Positions 9,980-21,558 of a stretch of 64,000 bases of DNA are shown piece by piece. A program made the position numbers and the translations under genes. Numbering within the stretch: the stretch's first letter is position 1; each line of letters starts with the position of its first letter. The notes beneath the pieces are model-generated. The model ran no database searches, was not told the DNA's origin, and was given only the letters and a program-made list of their open reading frames with translations. Origin of the DNA: Amaurobius ferox (lineage: Eukaryota; Arthropoda; Arachnida; Araneae; Amaurobiidae); contig OX578152.1 of assembly GCA_951213105.1 (NCBI GenBank), positions 72,987,180 through 73,051,179 on the forward strand, in the 5' to 3' direction.

Positions 9980-10576
9980 AAATTTTTATATGATGAGAAA
10001 TCAAAGCTACAAATCCATGATTCAAATGAAAACAGATTATCATGTTCCCCTGAGAGCAAAGACTTTACCCTGAACTGTCCATCTCTTGGCTTGTGCAAGC
10101 ACAAGCGATCAGCCTCGTATGACTTTCGAACTCTTGGCAACATGACTCATGAAGTTGGAGGACGACAATCATGGAGTGGCCCCGTTGACGACGCTTCCTA
10201 CGCCTGCCGCTCACATATTTGCTCATCACAGAGTACGTCTAATATACCCCACACTATGGACAGTGTCCAGTCAGCATGTAATCAAAATAATTTATATCAA
10301 AATTTCAAATCCCCCGAAAGCTGTAGTACTTCATATAACAGTGTCGGAACAAAAGATGGTGATAGTCAGACCATTTTCTATCAGTTACCCAGTGCATATG
10401 AAGTTAGTATTTCTGATAAAAACTCTGTTAGCTCTACTGAAACAAACCATAACCATTGTAAATGTTCATGTCCAGTGTCTGAATCTGCGTGCTTGAAATA
10501 TGAACACTGCTCTTCGAATGGGTCAGGTAATGATCTCGAGAATAAGCCATTTTGTAAGTGTCGCGAGTTGCGGTAG
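9980..10576 (+). CDS. Terminal coding exon of the host gene, C-terminal 198 residues
   Basis: The exon begins in phase 0 after TTTCTTTCAG and runs 198 codons to a TAG at 10574-10576. The start of the longer open frame upstream lies in intron and is not used. The protein has a short continuation of the coiled coil (KFLYDEKSKLQ), then a Ser/Asn/Cys-rich low-complexity tail. A basic-Ser motif, KHKRSASYDF, near residue 35 of the exon could be a kinase or 14-3-3 site, which is inference. Many cysteines occur near the end, including KCSCP and FCKCRELR. I do not recognise the tail. A regulatory tail of a Rho exchange factor would fit the upstream coiled coil, at low confidence. Its last 27 codons and the UTR are duplicated at 6433-6856. 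Confidence 0.8.
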   Translation, partial: KFLYDEKSKLQIHDSNENRLSCSPESKDFTLNCPSLGLCKHKRSASYDFRTLGNMTHEVGGRQSWSGPVDDASYACRSHICSSQSTSNIPHTMDSVQSACNQNNLYQNFKSPESCSTSYNSVGTKDGDSQTIFYQLPSAYEVSISDKNSVSSTETNHNHCKCSCPVSESACLKYEHCSSNGSGNDLENKPFCKCRELR

Positions 10577-11107
10577 AAAAGTTTTTCTAAGTACAAGGTG
10601 GACAATCATATCTCATTTTCTTCAAATCTCTTGCACGGGTGATATTTCCTATTCATCGCTGTGACATAGTGAGTTTTCGGCTCCTGCATTTTGATGAATC
10701 AAAACTTTTATCTCAACGATTGTTAGATGTTTCTAACTGTGAAAGTGCACTGTAATTAGCAAGTCTTTCATGTAAATCATCCAGGATCTTGTATGTTTCG
10801 CCCTTATTTAAGTTTTAGATGTGCATTAAACTTGAGTTTAAAATGTATTGTCTGCAGCTAGCTGTTTATATATGTAAATATTAACCTTTAAGATATTCTT
10901 CCGAACCAGTGTATAATCTGCCAAAATGTAAACACTGGCTGTAGATAATCAACTTTTGTGCTCAATTATTTGTCAGAATCTAAAAATTAAATTGCTTTGT
11001 TAGTAATGACATAAGACACTTAAAGGTAACTTTTAGAGACAAAAATAAAATAAGAATAAAATTACCTTTCCCTAGATAAATAAGACAAAGCAGTTATTCC
11101 AGCAAAA
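10577..11107 (+). other. Presumed 3' UTR of the host gene
   Basis: Non-coding sequence follows the stop. The first ~340 bases are conserved in the intronic duplicate at 6513-6856. Candidate AATAAA polyadenylation signals occur near 11044-11060; which one is used cannot be told from sequence. Confidence 0.5.
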
Positions 11108-11285
11108 ATAGGTAAATGTTTGGACGCAGACATTTCTAGCCGTTATTGGAGTTATTGCTATTGAAAGTAAGCATGCACTTGGACCTGATCCCAGGAGCTT
11201 AGATGCAACCCAACCCATCCGTCGAGTTAGACCTAATTTCTTAAAAGACTGTAGGCCAGGATAAGTTATTGCCTAATTTCTAATA
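11108..11285. repeat. ~180-bp dispersed repeat, copy 1
   Basis: Matches 12430-12610 in the same orientation, sharing AAATGTTTGGAC, GAGTTATT, AAGCAT, TTTGGACCTG/CTTGGACCTG and GAGTTAG.CCTAATTTCTT blocks. No tRNA-like head or terminal inverted repeat was found, so its class is unknown. Confidence 0.7.
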
Positions 11286-12429
11286 TTTGGGCTATGCTGC
11301 ATATGTTCATTATTTGAAAAATTTATAAATGAAATTTAATCGAATACATATTTTGTTGATTTCAGCTGTGTAACGATAAAAATTAAAATAAACCTTTTTC
11401 ATTGATTTGAAAATTACTCAAAATTTTATGTTTTATTCTTGTGAATAAACATCATTTCAGGTTGAACCAAGCTGGATTGGTCTCAGATTCTACATTTGAA
11501 AATTTCTTTGAACTTTGTCTAAGTTCAAGCATTGGTACTGTTGGGCCATGTTGGATAAAAGTCTTTAATGTTGCCCCGTGTGAACCTCTAACTGCTATGT
11601 CTTATTTATGAACAGACATTTTCTTCCTTTTTCTGGTTCTACTACTCTCTCATTTATCTTGATAAGGAAGTTTTTTCTGCCTCTGAAACTTGTTGGTACC
11701 TTATTTATTTTACGCTGTTGCTAACAAAATATTTTATTTTTTGGTCAGAAGTTTGAGTGAATTACTTTATTGTCCTACCAGAGTTTGTGTAGTCCTTAGG
11801 AGGTTCTTATTTTTTGTTTTTCCTTTTAGTTCCCTTACGAGTACTTATTTTGTCCCCAAAAGTCCTTGAATCTCTTTTTTCCTCTTCTGTAGGAAATTTT
11901 TAAAAGTAATTATGTGTTTCTATGAGAAATTTCTTGTTTATGCATAATCCCTATTTCAAGCAAGTGCAATCACAATTTCGATCATAATAGTAAATTTTCG
12001 ATAAAAGCAAATGCCATTGTGTAAATCTATATCTTTTATTTCACAAAGTAAAGTAACATGTTAATGAGAAAAACTAATTTTGGTATTTATTATTTAGGTT
12101 TTAAATTCATTATATGTATATCGTATACATCAAAATTGATCTTTGAAGTGTCTTCCATGTCTGTATAAGGTCCTTGAAACTAAATGTTTAACTCAGTTTT
12201 TAGTATAGAGTGGGGACTCCTGTATGTATAATTAATTATAATATATGAAACTGAATATATTTTCATCATTCTGTTGAATTTTGGACAAGTTACTTATTTA
12301 GACATATTAATCTAAGTAAGGTTATGAATTTGTTGTTATATTTTATTTTGAAGTATTCTGTAAAACAATTTAGATTTTTAAAAATCAAATTAAACAGGGA
12401 TCAAAGGAAAAACAAATCAAGGATTAAAG
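11286..12429. other. AT-rich intergenic sequence, nothing recognised
   Basis: T-rich sequence with no open frame of note, no inverted ends and no match to other parts of the window that I could find. Confidence 0.4.
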
Positions 12430-12610
12430 ACAGGGAAATGTTTGGACACAGACATATCTTTCTTTTATTCGAGTTATTACTTTTAGAGGTAAGCATACAT
12501 TTGGACCTGGCCTATGGGCATAGATCTTGCCTAACCCATGGGCTGAGTTAGGCCTAATTTCTTTAAGACTATTTAAGCCAGTACAAGGCCAGGAAGAATT
12601 AAGCATTTTC
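12430..12610. repeat. ~180-bp dispersed repeat, copy 2
   Basis: Direct counterpart of 11108-11285, diverged by scattered substitutions. Short frames on both strands across it are by-products of the repeat. Confidence 0.7.
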
Positions 12611-13109
12611 TAAGAAAATATGAAGATTTTGATGTTTTTAATATCTCAGCCCAAGATTACATAGTTGTAGAAAATCATGTGAGTATGAGTGCACAGTTGG
12701 AAATTCTGTTTGTAGTACTGGTTGTTTCTAAATGTGGCATAACATACAAGATCCTGTTATTTGTACAGATATATAAAAACAGTTCATGTGTACAGGAACT
12801 TTTTCTGATTTTACTCTCATTAAGATTGCATGCTGTTCATGAATAAAAATTGGTGTAATGCTGCTGTTTCATTATATTTTTTCATAATACTATAAAAAGA
12901 ATTCTGGTTAAACTATGAGTTATGTATTTCTAATTTTTAATTTGGGTAGCAAACAATCCCATTTGAAGCATTTTCTGGTATACTTTTTAATTGTTGTATG
13001 AAATGTGCCAAATTATTCTATTGCTCAGGAACATAACATACAATTATATATGAGCTTATTATTTTGTGTTGATTGTAAAGGTGTTGAAATTATCTGTGAA
13101 AATTAATGA
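12611..13109. other. Unremarkable AT-rich sequence
   Basis: No reading frame, repeat boundary or structural signal was found. Confidence 0.4.
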
Positions 13110-15063
13110 CACACATAACTTTAAAGTACTCAGCTCCAAAACTACATAAGTTGTACAGCAGCAAAGAAAAAAATATCCTGTCCCTTGTTATTTGAGCATC
13201 ATACAGCAAAATAAAAAATGCCCTTTTATTAAGAATAACATCCTCTATAAATTCATTCACATATAATGTGGGCCGCCTTCATATCTAAATATGCACAAAC
13301 TTCAGGATTTTCAATGGCAACACTAGATTTTGATGTCATAAACAAATTATAAACCCCTTATTAGTCCAACTATAAATTTTTCCATAGTTCTTATCTTTAT
13401 ACCCGGAGATATTCAATATTCTGAATGTGCAATTTTCAGGGGTCAGTTCCATATTGTAAACAGCAATTTAAAGGGTAAGATTTTGTTGATTGACCACAAC
13501 TATTCTAATAAAGGTGGCCATTTGCTAATTTACTAAAAAACATTACTAGTTTATTTTGATATCTCATCTTGTGTTTGAGAACGTAAAAAAAAAAAACCTC
13601 AATCCCCTCCTCCCTTCTTCAATTTCTCTGACCAATTGCAACAAATTTATTATAAATTCAAAAATTTTAAAATTAGCATTTATTTACTCAACTACCCAAA
13701 GACTATGTAATTTTATTTCCCTTATTGGTCAATTTACCTCATACCACTGTTTGATAAATAGCTCAGAGTAATTTTAAATCTGAAAATATTTAAAAATTTC
13801 CGAAATAATGGTATAGTTAAAAACATTAATTTATACATATTTCTATAACTACAGCACAAATTTAAATTATATGTAAAAAATATCAGTTACATCTTCAAAT
13901 ATGATTCCGAATCAAAACTTTTAAATAGGAAATTTTGAAAAGTTTCTAAATTTATTACTTTAGCTGTATTGCATGCTGTTTTTTAAATTGTGATCTAGTT
14001 CATTATCAACTGAAAAGTTTTTGTCTTCCACCCATTGTTGTTTTATTAGATCAACATATTTTAATATTTAATATGCAGTACTTATGTTAATATATGCTAA
14101 AATCATCTGAATAATTTTGGGAAGCACATTATTGGTCATGTTTGAGTACACTTAGCATTTCACCGTGCAACCAATAAATTATGATCAGGTGTTACCCAGG
14201 TCAGATAATTAATCCAAAGGGGTTATTTTCCATATTGTAAACAGCAATTTAAAGGGTAAGATTTTGTCGATTGACCACAACTATTCTAATAAAGGTGGCC
14301 ATTTGCTAATTTACTAAAAAACATTACTAGTATATTTTGATATCTCATCTTGTATTTGAGAACGTAAAAAAAAAAACCCTCAATCCCCCCCCCCCCCCCT
14401 CCTCCCCTCTTCAATTTCGCTGACCAATTGCAACAAATGTATTATAAATTCTCTTCAATTTCGCTGACCAATTGCGACAAATTTATTATAAATTCAAAAT
14501 TAAAAAATTAGCATTTATTTACTCAACTACCGAAAGACTAGATAATTTTATTTCCCTTATTGGTCAATTTACCTCATACCACTGTTTGATAAATAGCTCA
14601 GAGTAATTTTAAATCTGAAAATATTTAAAAATTTCCGAAATAATGGTATAGTTAAAAACATTAATTTATACATATTTCTATAACTACAGCACAAATTTAA
14701 ATTATATGTAAAAAATATCAGTTACATCTTCAAATATGATTCCGAATCAAAACTTTTAAACAGGAAATTTTGAAAAGTTTCTAAATTTATTACTTTAGCT
14801 GTATTGCGTGCTGTTTTTTAAATTGTGATCTAGTTCATTATCAACTGAAAAGTTTTTCTCTTCCACCCATTGTTGTTTCATTAGATCAACATATTTTAAT
14901 ATTTAATATGCAGTACTTATGTTAATATATGCTAAAATCATCTGAATAATTTTGGGAAACACATTATTGGTCATGTTTGAGTACACTTAGCATTTCACCC
15001 TGCAACCAATAAATTATGATCAGGTGTTACCCAGGTTAGATAATTAATCCAAAGGGGTTATTT
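13110..15063. repeat. Dispersed repeat with a recent ~0.8-kb tandem duplication
   Basis: The block 13448-14228 is repeated almost base for base as 14229-15063, both beginning CCATATTGTAAACAGC and ending AATCCAAAGGGGTTATTTT. The second copy differs mainly by an expanded C-run (about 14387-14399) and a ~50-bp internal repeat of CTCTTCAATTTCGCTGACC. A diverged single copy of the same family, including the leader at 13110-13447, lies at 57960-58440. High similarity between tandem copies implies a recent duplication or a recent conversion. Confidence 0.85.
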
Positions 15064-15129
15064 TTCAGACTCATTAAAGAAAAACTTTAATTTCATTATA
15101 TATCTTTGGTGTTTCAATGTATGATCTGG

Positions 15130-15320
15130 CTGTGGTGATAGCTTATCAAAATCTTTTTGATAAGCTATCTTTAGGTCCGATTGATTTTCATTTGCTATCA
15201 ACAATATCCCAAAGATATGTGGCCATACAGGTATCGAACCAGAGACCATCTTGTGTGGTAGGCATACATTACCGTAATGAGCAGTAAAATTCTCCAGTTC
15301 ATGACATTTAATGTTGCCAT
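15130..15320 (-). mobile_element. tRNA-derived SINE fragment
   Basis: On the minus strand a GGTTCGATACC box B-like sequence lies near 15230, preceded by a weak box A-like TTACGGTAATG segment. This is a decayed tRNA-type head, not a functional tRNA, as no acceptor stem forms. Next to it is a perfect 15-bp hairpin (15139-15171). Confidence 0.5.
15139..15171. repeat. Perfect 15-bp inverted repeat, GATAGCTTATCAAAA arms
   Basis: GATAGCTTATCAAAA and its exact reverse complement are separated by three bases, which makes a strong hairpin in either strand. No terminator role is implied in this eukaryotic setting. Confidence 0.8.
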
Positions 15321-15379
15321 AAGAATGTGACACCACATATATATTTCTATGAATCTTCTTATCTTACTTTCCAGATTGA

Positions 15380-16130
15380 ACATGTTTTGCTGTAACTTAG
15401 TAAGATTGTGATTTTTATATTGTTCATTATTCAGCCTGTTTTAGGCTGTAGAAGTCACTTATTCTAGTTCTCAAATCACAGGGTGGTTCCTTAGTGATCA
15501 CTTATTTGAAGACATTTCTTTCAAAAAAAGACACCAACTCTGTCCAGCAATTAGACTACTATTCCTTAATCTTAAAAGTATTTAATTTTTAGTATAGATA
15601 TGCTTAGTTAGCATTAGAACCAAGTTGTGCTTCTATTTTTAAGAAAATGTTATGGTTTGGGCCACTTTTGCCAAACTACTTGAGTATGCGCTACACAGAC
15701 AAGACTCTTCTTAGCAAGCTATTTGTAATGCAAACAGTCTAAATATGCTTAAATGCATATTTTCAGTATTCCTAATGGATGCCATCACAAAGTTATGTTC
15801 AATGTGTACACCGTGCATTCTTCTGGTACCATCTGCACCATAATAGTACAAAATACTAATGCAGAAAGCAGTAGGTGCTTTAGAAAGTTTATTGTTTATC
15901 ATTTGGTGATACCTCATCTACTCTTAGGTGATTGTCCATGTATATGTATATGTTGAATCTTAAGCCCAAATTTCATTTTACTGCTCTTCAGACACTAGGT
16001 AAATTTCAAAATAATCGTATTGCCTCAAAGATTTTATATTTTTTGATGAAAAATGTTTTCCTAATACAGGAATTTATTTTATCCTTTTGTATGGAGATAG
16101 TTATTTTATTTAGAGTGGAATATAAATAAA
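15380..16130. other. AT-rich sequence, nothing recognised
   Basis: Short overlapping frames on both strands occur at 15711-15956, without motifs or splice context. No repeat relationship was found. Confidence 0.4.
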
Positions 16131-16134
16131 TAAA

Positions 16135-16480
16135 AAAAAAATCTGATGTGAGCAGCACATGACTTTCCCTATAGAATGAAATTAATTTTCTTTTTTTTCA
16201 TAATTCATTAAATTGGGTTTAACTGCACAAAAACACATAGATACTAATTTAAAATTACCCTGAATTTTCAGTTTTAATTCAATTTTTAGTTTCATTGGGC
16301 TACTGGACATATTTTCAAATGCGATAACTCAAATATCGTGAGAACAGTTAGTCGTATAATAATTTGGTTGGTCTTATTCTTTTTGTTGTAAAAGAATTAC
16401 ATGTAAAACAAACATTTAATTTATACATTTGATCATATGTAGTCTTTTAATTTTAGATTTTGACGCTTTTTGCAGAACAA
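16135..16480 (-). repeat. Family B repeat, partial copy
   Basis: It begins with the reverse complement of the shared A/B terminus (TCTGATGTG.GCAGCACATGAC) and continues with the family B body, including the TTGGTCTTATTCTTTTTGTTG block and GTAGTCTTTTA. It lacks the microsatellite end. Confidence 0.65.
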
Positions 16481-18557
16481 ACATTGTTACATGCACCTAT
16501 AAATATGGTTCCTATTGTGACCTTGATATATCACAGGTGTTTTATAATAATTAAGATCTCTATGATTTTAACAACATAAAATATTCAGCTTTTATTATAT
16601 ATAGATATATATTTATATATATTTTTTAATCTTGTAAATTTATTTCTTTATGGCAAATCATGCAAAAACCATTGTTCAAACAATGATATGGAATCATCCC
16701 ATTAAACACATTTTTAATGTAGAAAAAATACGTAGTACAGTGGTTGCCATTTATTGTGATCATGGTTAATATTATCAAACACTTAGTGATATCAAATCAC
16801 AAAAACCTGATCGATCATTTTTACAGCTATGTTAAAATCAACAGATATTGTGATCAAACCACCACCTCTTTGTTATCAAAAACGTTTATTAATTAGAAAA
16901 ATAATCCTATTTCTTTGGATTACAAGAAACCACAAAGAAAAAACATGTCAGTGTGACTTATAAGTGACTAAAAGTCAATGTGACTTATATCCTTTCAATG
17001 TATTGCACTGAATCAGCAAAGATATTTCACATCAAATTTTCAAAATTATTTTAGGTTTCGTCACCTTCCCTTTTCTAACAGAATAATAGAAATGGCCTGC
17101 CATAAAGGATTGGCTTTTTTCAGAGATTGTGCATTTAATGTGGGGGAAAACCTTTTCATTTCTTAATAATAGCTCTAAGTTTGTATTTTACTGCAATAGC
17201 AGTTGCACATCTGAATTCTTGTAGTTTCATTTTTCAATGTTTTTAAAACAGAGATTTGACATTAAGTCACAAAAATGACTTATTGCTGAAATTCGATTTC
17301 ATGGGAAAATGCCCTCAATGAAATGAAGCAGTAAAACACAGAATTTCCCAAACAATGTAAAATTCTGAAGTCAATAAAAATATTGTCTTAGACATGTAAT
17401 AAAACATGTGACAGGAAATAAAAAATTCTAGAGAAAATGCAAGCAATATGGTAAAAGTAGACAGGTGGAAGAAGCACCCCTGCTTAGGTTCATGCAAGCC
17501 AAGGCTGAAAAATACTCCAACAAGTGAGAGCCTTTTAAAAGAGTTAAGTTAAGAGAAGCAGATTTTAAAGTTTCAGACAGTTGGCTGATGTCACGACAGC
17601 ATGGGAACAACTATCATCTTAAGAAACTCTAGGGGGGGGGGGGGGAAGTAAGATGCTGATGAGTTTACTGCAGATGTCTGGTTAGCATCAATGTTTCCTG
17701 AGCCTCTTATGGAAATTTTTTTTTATCAAAGAATACCTATAATACAGATGAAACAAGACTATATTATCACAACCTTTCTTACATCATGCAGTAAAACACA
17801 ACTGTTGCTAACCTGCAACATGGCAAATACTGACAAACAGAAACCACCTGTTATTAGAAAAAGTAAGCACCTAAGATATTTTCAAGGATTAAAACACCTG
17901 CACATAGTTTACGAAGACAACTTTAATGCATGAATGACATTGGCAATATTCATAACGTTCATCAAAGAGTGGAATGTAGAATTAGGAATGAAAAAGAAAA
18001 GATTGATTCTCAACAATTGCATAATGCATCCCAGTGATCTCAAGCCAAAAAACAATAAAATTGTTTTTCTGACCATGAGTACGACATAGTCCTTGCACCA
18101 GGATATAATTAAATCTTAGTAGAAAAGATCTCTAATTGGATTAGGAAGGTGGCAAAGTGTCAATATAAACAAAGTCAATGATTTTATATTGGTTTTTTAA
18201 TCAAAATTTAATTAATTTTTATTTATTTATAATTTATGCATATCTGTTTTCTTCGCAAGGCAATTCAAAGCATAGAGGTTAAAATCACTGACAAGGTGCA
18301 ATAAAGAAAATAGGATAATAAATTATTTTGAGTTTATCTTTATTTGAGTGAGATATGTTCCGTTGTTTTAAATATTGTAATGGTGTTTATAAATGCCAAC
18401 AGGAGTGCAATTGTCATGTGAAAATTAATATTTGTTACAGAATGTATAAAATTTCTAAACTTTAAATAAATTAAACAAAAATTATTTAAGTTGGGGTATG
18501 TCATATATCTGTATATCCCCAAAGAAAAGAAAGACCTTCATATCTATATGTTATATA
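16481..18557. other. Intergenic sequence, nothing recognised beyond a G-run
   Basis: A 13-base G homopolymer lies near 17632-17645. Reading frames of 60-80 codons at 17315-17610 (minus) and 17691-17933 (plus) have no motif or flanking splice logic. No inverted or direct repeat relationships were found. Confidence 0.4.
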
Positions 18558-18809
18558 CAGGGTTGATAAAATAAAACTGGCCCGTAAAAGTCTGCTAATG
18601 ATCTCCTTGCTGTTTAGATTACGTTTTCACGAAATTCCAAAAAAACTTTTCCGGGCCAGTTTTATTTTATACCCTGTATTTATATATATAAGGTTGCCAA
18701 AATAAAACTGGCCTAGAAAAGTTTTTTCGGAACTTCATGAAAACGTAATCTAAACAGCAAGGAGATCATTAGCAGACTTTTACGGGCCAGTTTTATTTTA
18801 TCAACCCTG
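18558..18809. mobile_element. Two palindromic MITEs in inverted orientation
   Basis: The first unit (18558-18676) begins CAGGGTTGATAAAATAAAAC and ends with a near reverse complement, flanked by TA on both sides. After a short TA-rich spacer, a second unit (about 18691-18809) is the inverse of the first, so the whole 252 bp is a palindrome of palindromes. The CAGGG ends and TA flanks fit a Tc1/mariner-derived MITE. No coding capacity is present. Confidence 0.8.
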
Positions 18810-18837
18810 TATTTATCATTTTTTTTTTTCTTTATCA

Positions 18838-19110
18838 TCTTTGAACCTGTAGGATGTATAAATTTGTGTAATGTTGGAAATGTACATCATATGCAACTTA
18901 TTAATCAAACTTTAGTTCTAAATAAGTCAAATTCTTATAAATCAAAATTGCTTTAATGCTTGCATATGTGTTATATATTACTAATCTTTTTCATTAAACC
19001 TGTGTGATGTATAAATCTGTGTAAGCTTGGAAATGTACATCATATACAACTTATTAATCAAACTTTACTTCTAAATAAGTCAAATTCTTATAAATCAAAA
19101 ATGCTTTAAT
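18838..19110. repeat. Tandem duplication, ~140-bp unit
   Basis: AACCTGT..GATGTATAAAT and the following ~110 bases, through AAATCAAAA.TGCTTTAAT, occur at 18840-18960 and again at 18985-19110 with few changes. Confidence 0.8.
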
Positions 19111-19676
19111 TCTGAAACCCATTTCAACACTGACCATATTTGTCCAGCAGTATTACATTAATTTTCTTTTCATTTGAAGAATTTCTGAGATCAGCATGTT
19201 TCATTTTGCTTTTCTGTAATACATTTTATTACTTTCAGCATTTATTCTTGTCAAACATGAATTTTATGCTTAGCATGTGATTTTAATATTGTAAATCAAG
19301 TGTCTTGAGCTTGTGACAAATTATCTCAATTCCAATCTTTCATACTGAATCATTCCACTTTTGTGATCTGTATATTTGTTTGTTCTTATTGTTGTTATAC
19401 TTGTAATTTGTGACAATGTATAATTTGTTAAGTTATTTGTAAATACTCTTATGCTATTTAATGATCTTTTAGAGCACTAAAATTATGCCAAAAATGCGAA
19501 TGAATATTGCCAACTATAAATGGTATTCATGTATTTTATCTAATTTAGATCATTATTGCAGTGCAGCTATTATCTGTGATAAGAGTTGAAAGTAATGTAG
19601 AATTCAATGTGCAATTTTTTTTCTACCCGGAATTTTCTTTGCAAAGCTCATTTTTTTTTTAATAATTGTAGTCAGA
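19111..19676. other. AT-rich sequence, nothing recognised
   Basis: No reading frame or repeat boundary could be supported. Confidence 0.4.
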
Positions 19677-20173
19677 GGGTCCGCTAATAGGAAAAATTCC
19701 CAATATTTGAAATCATGATTTTAAGGGGATATTTTCCCTCCAACCACTTGCTTCATTTTCCCCCATGTTAACCTATAGAAAATAGTTAACCTCTAGTTTG
19801 TTCAGTTTTTAGAATTTTTTTTTTTTTTTGCTGTATTTTTGCCAAACATAGATACTGATAATAGGAAGGCTTGTGCTTAAAAGAAAATCAATAAATTAAT
19901 TAGAAGTATTTATAATATTTTTGTAAAATAAACATGTTACTTTTCGGTAAATATAAAAAATTCTTCTAACTATTTTACTGATTTTTAAAGAAAAGCATAA
20001 ACCTTTCTCTTTTTAATATCTATGCTTGACAAAAAACAGCAGAAAAAAATCCTAAAAAATAAACAAGCTAGAAATTAGGGAATATTTTTCGTAGGTTAAC
20101 ATAAGAAAAAGGAAACAAGTGACTGGAGAAAGATTATCCTCTTAAAAATGTATCCAATGTTAGTAGACCGGTT
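19677..20173. mobile_element. Long diverged foldback element (~225-bp arms)
   Basis: The left arm (19677-19905) and the reverse complement of 19950-20173 align throughout, sharing CACTTG.TTC, ATGTTAACCTA, TAG.TTGTT, TTGCTGT, CATAGATA and TTAGAAG blocks in order. The arms are almost contiguous and differ by many substitutions, so the element is old. The outer ends are GGTCCGCTAA and its partner CCGGTCTACTAA. No internal gene is present. Confidence 0.7.
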
Positions 20174-20968
20174 TCAACATGTTCTTATATTTCTTCACCA
20201 CTGAAAAGCTGATAACTAAACTGTCAGTAATAAAACTTGCTATGTGACACAAGTTTGCAAATTTCTGGTGGTTAATGGAGTTATCATGCCACACAACCAA
20301 GTGCAAATTTAAAGATTTAAATTGGTCCATGCAAGTCTGTATTAACTATGTTCATAATCACAATTCTCAGTGATAGGGAGTGTTGTCATGTCAAAACAGT
20401 AATCTACAGGATCTCGACCAGGTTTGTTTAAATACAATTTCCTGACTTTTCTTGACCTTTCCACCACAAAATTTCTTTAACTTTCTCAGAAAATATTTCA
20501 TCTGTTTAAATAATTAATTTATCAAAAAATTGATAAAAGGCAAACTATAACCAGTGGGTTCATAGTTTTTTAGTGGATGGGTGAAAATTTACAAGTTATT
20601 CATCCTGTCTAAGCGGAATCTAAAACTGGGTTCGACCCCCTGTTCTAAAAAAAAAATTTTTCAGTGGGTGAGGAGTATTCTTTCAATATCAACTTCTAAA
20701 TTATCTTCCAGGGCAGAAGGGGCTTTATATTTCCTTTTATGGCTGATGTTAACTTAGTATATTTGATAAAATTAGATCAAACCCTAGGGCTCAGATTACT
20801 GTTAGGTCAATGAATCACCTTCCAAGATTGTCCTCTGTGAATTATAATATCTATATCAGAAAATTGTTAAAAAGAGTTTGGTTCACTTTAAATTTGTGTA
20901 CTTGTTAATATAACTAACTTCGTGGACCAATTTATTTTTCATTTCTAACCAAATTTATCTGAAGTGTA
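20174..20968. other. AT-rich sequence, nothing recognised
   Basis: No motif-bearing frame or paired repeat was identified. Confidence 0.4.
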
Positions 20969-20969
20969 T

Positions 20970-21011
<42 letters not shown>
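20969..21011. repeat. (TA)n microsatellite
   Basis: An uninterrupted run of about 20 TA units. Confidence 0.9.
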
Positions 21012-21013
<2 letters not shown>

Positions 21014-21221
21014 TTTAAATTGTAAAGTTATTAGTGACTGGTAAATATTAAACATTACTCTATCTTCTTAGCTTAAATTTTGAACTTTTAAATCAGAAAT
21101 TGCTGTTTAACTTTAAAAAATATTCAGCACAGAAAAAAAAATATATTTTCATTCTCAATTAACCTACTTTAGAAAGTTATATGTAAGATTTTATATGGCT
21201 CCTTTGTTTTACCTTTATATT

Positions 21222-21547
21222 GGCCTGGATAGCCTAGCGGTTATTATGAGAGGATCGCATGAGGAAGATTCAAGTTCAATCCTTACCACTGTCCGAACAT
21301 CCCTGTATCTACGCATAGTATGAACACATTAAATCAGTAGGTTCGAAAATTCATATGAAAGATAATTACTAATGGGATAATTATAATGGTGGCAATAACA
21401 GAAGAAGTTCTCTGTTATTGCCACCACCATTGGATTCTTGGATGGCCTATGAAATGAAGTCTGGCCAACACTGAGAGTATTTCTTGGTTATTTAACCAAT
21501 TGCAGACGTCCTCTTTGCCCTTCTGGGATAAGTAAAATAAATAAATA
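21222..21547 (+). mobile_element. tRNA-derived SINE with A/T-rich tail
   Basis: The 5' end reads GGCCTGGATAGCCTAGCGG, with TAGCCTAGCGG as box A and AGTTCAATCC as a degenerate box B ~45 bp on. The 3' end is an AAATAAATAAATAA-type tail. Near-identical 11-bp flanks, ACCTTTATATT (21211-21221) and ACCTTTAAATT (21548-21558), look like a target duplication with one change. The body contains a perfect palindrome, GGTGGCAATAACAGA with its complement (about 21388-21424). Its 3' end differs from that of the 7-kb SINE, so it belongs to a different family. Confidence 0.75.
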
Positions 21548-21558
21548 ACCTTTAAATT

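Noticed and set aside
21222..21300. Functional tRNA gene
   Set aside because: Tail, target duplication and lack of acceptor pairing identify a SINE.
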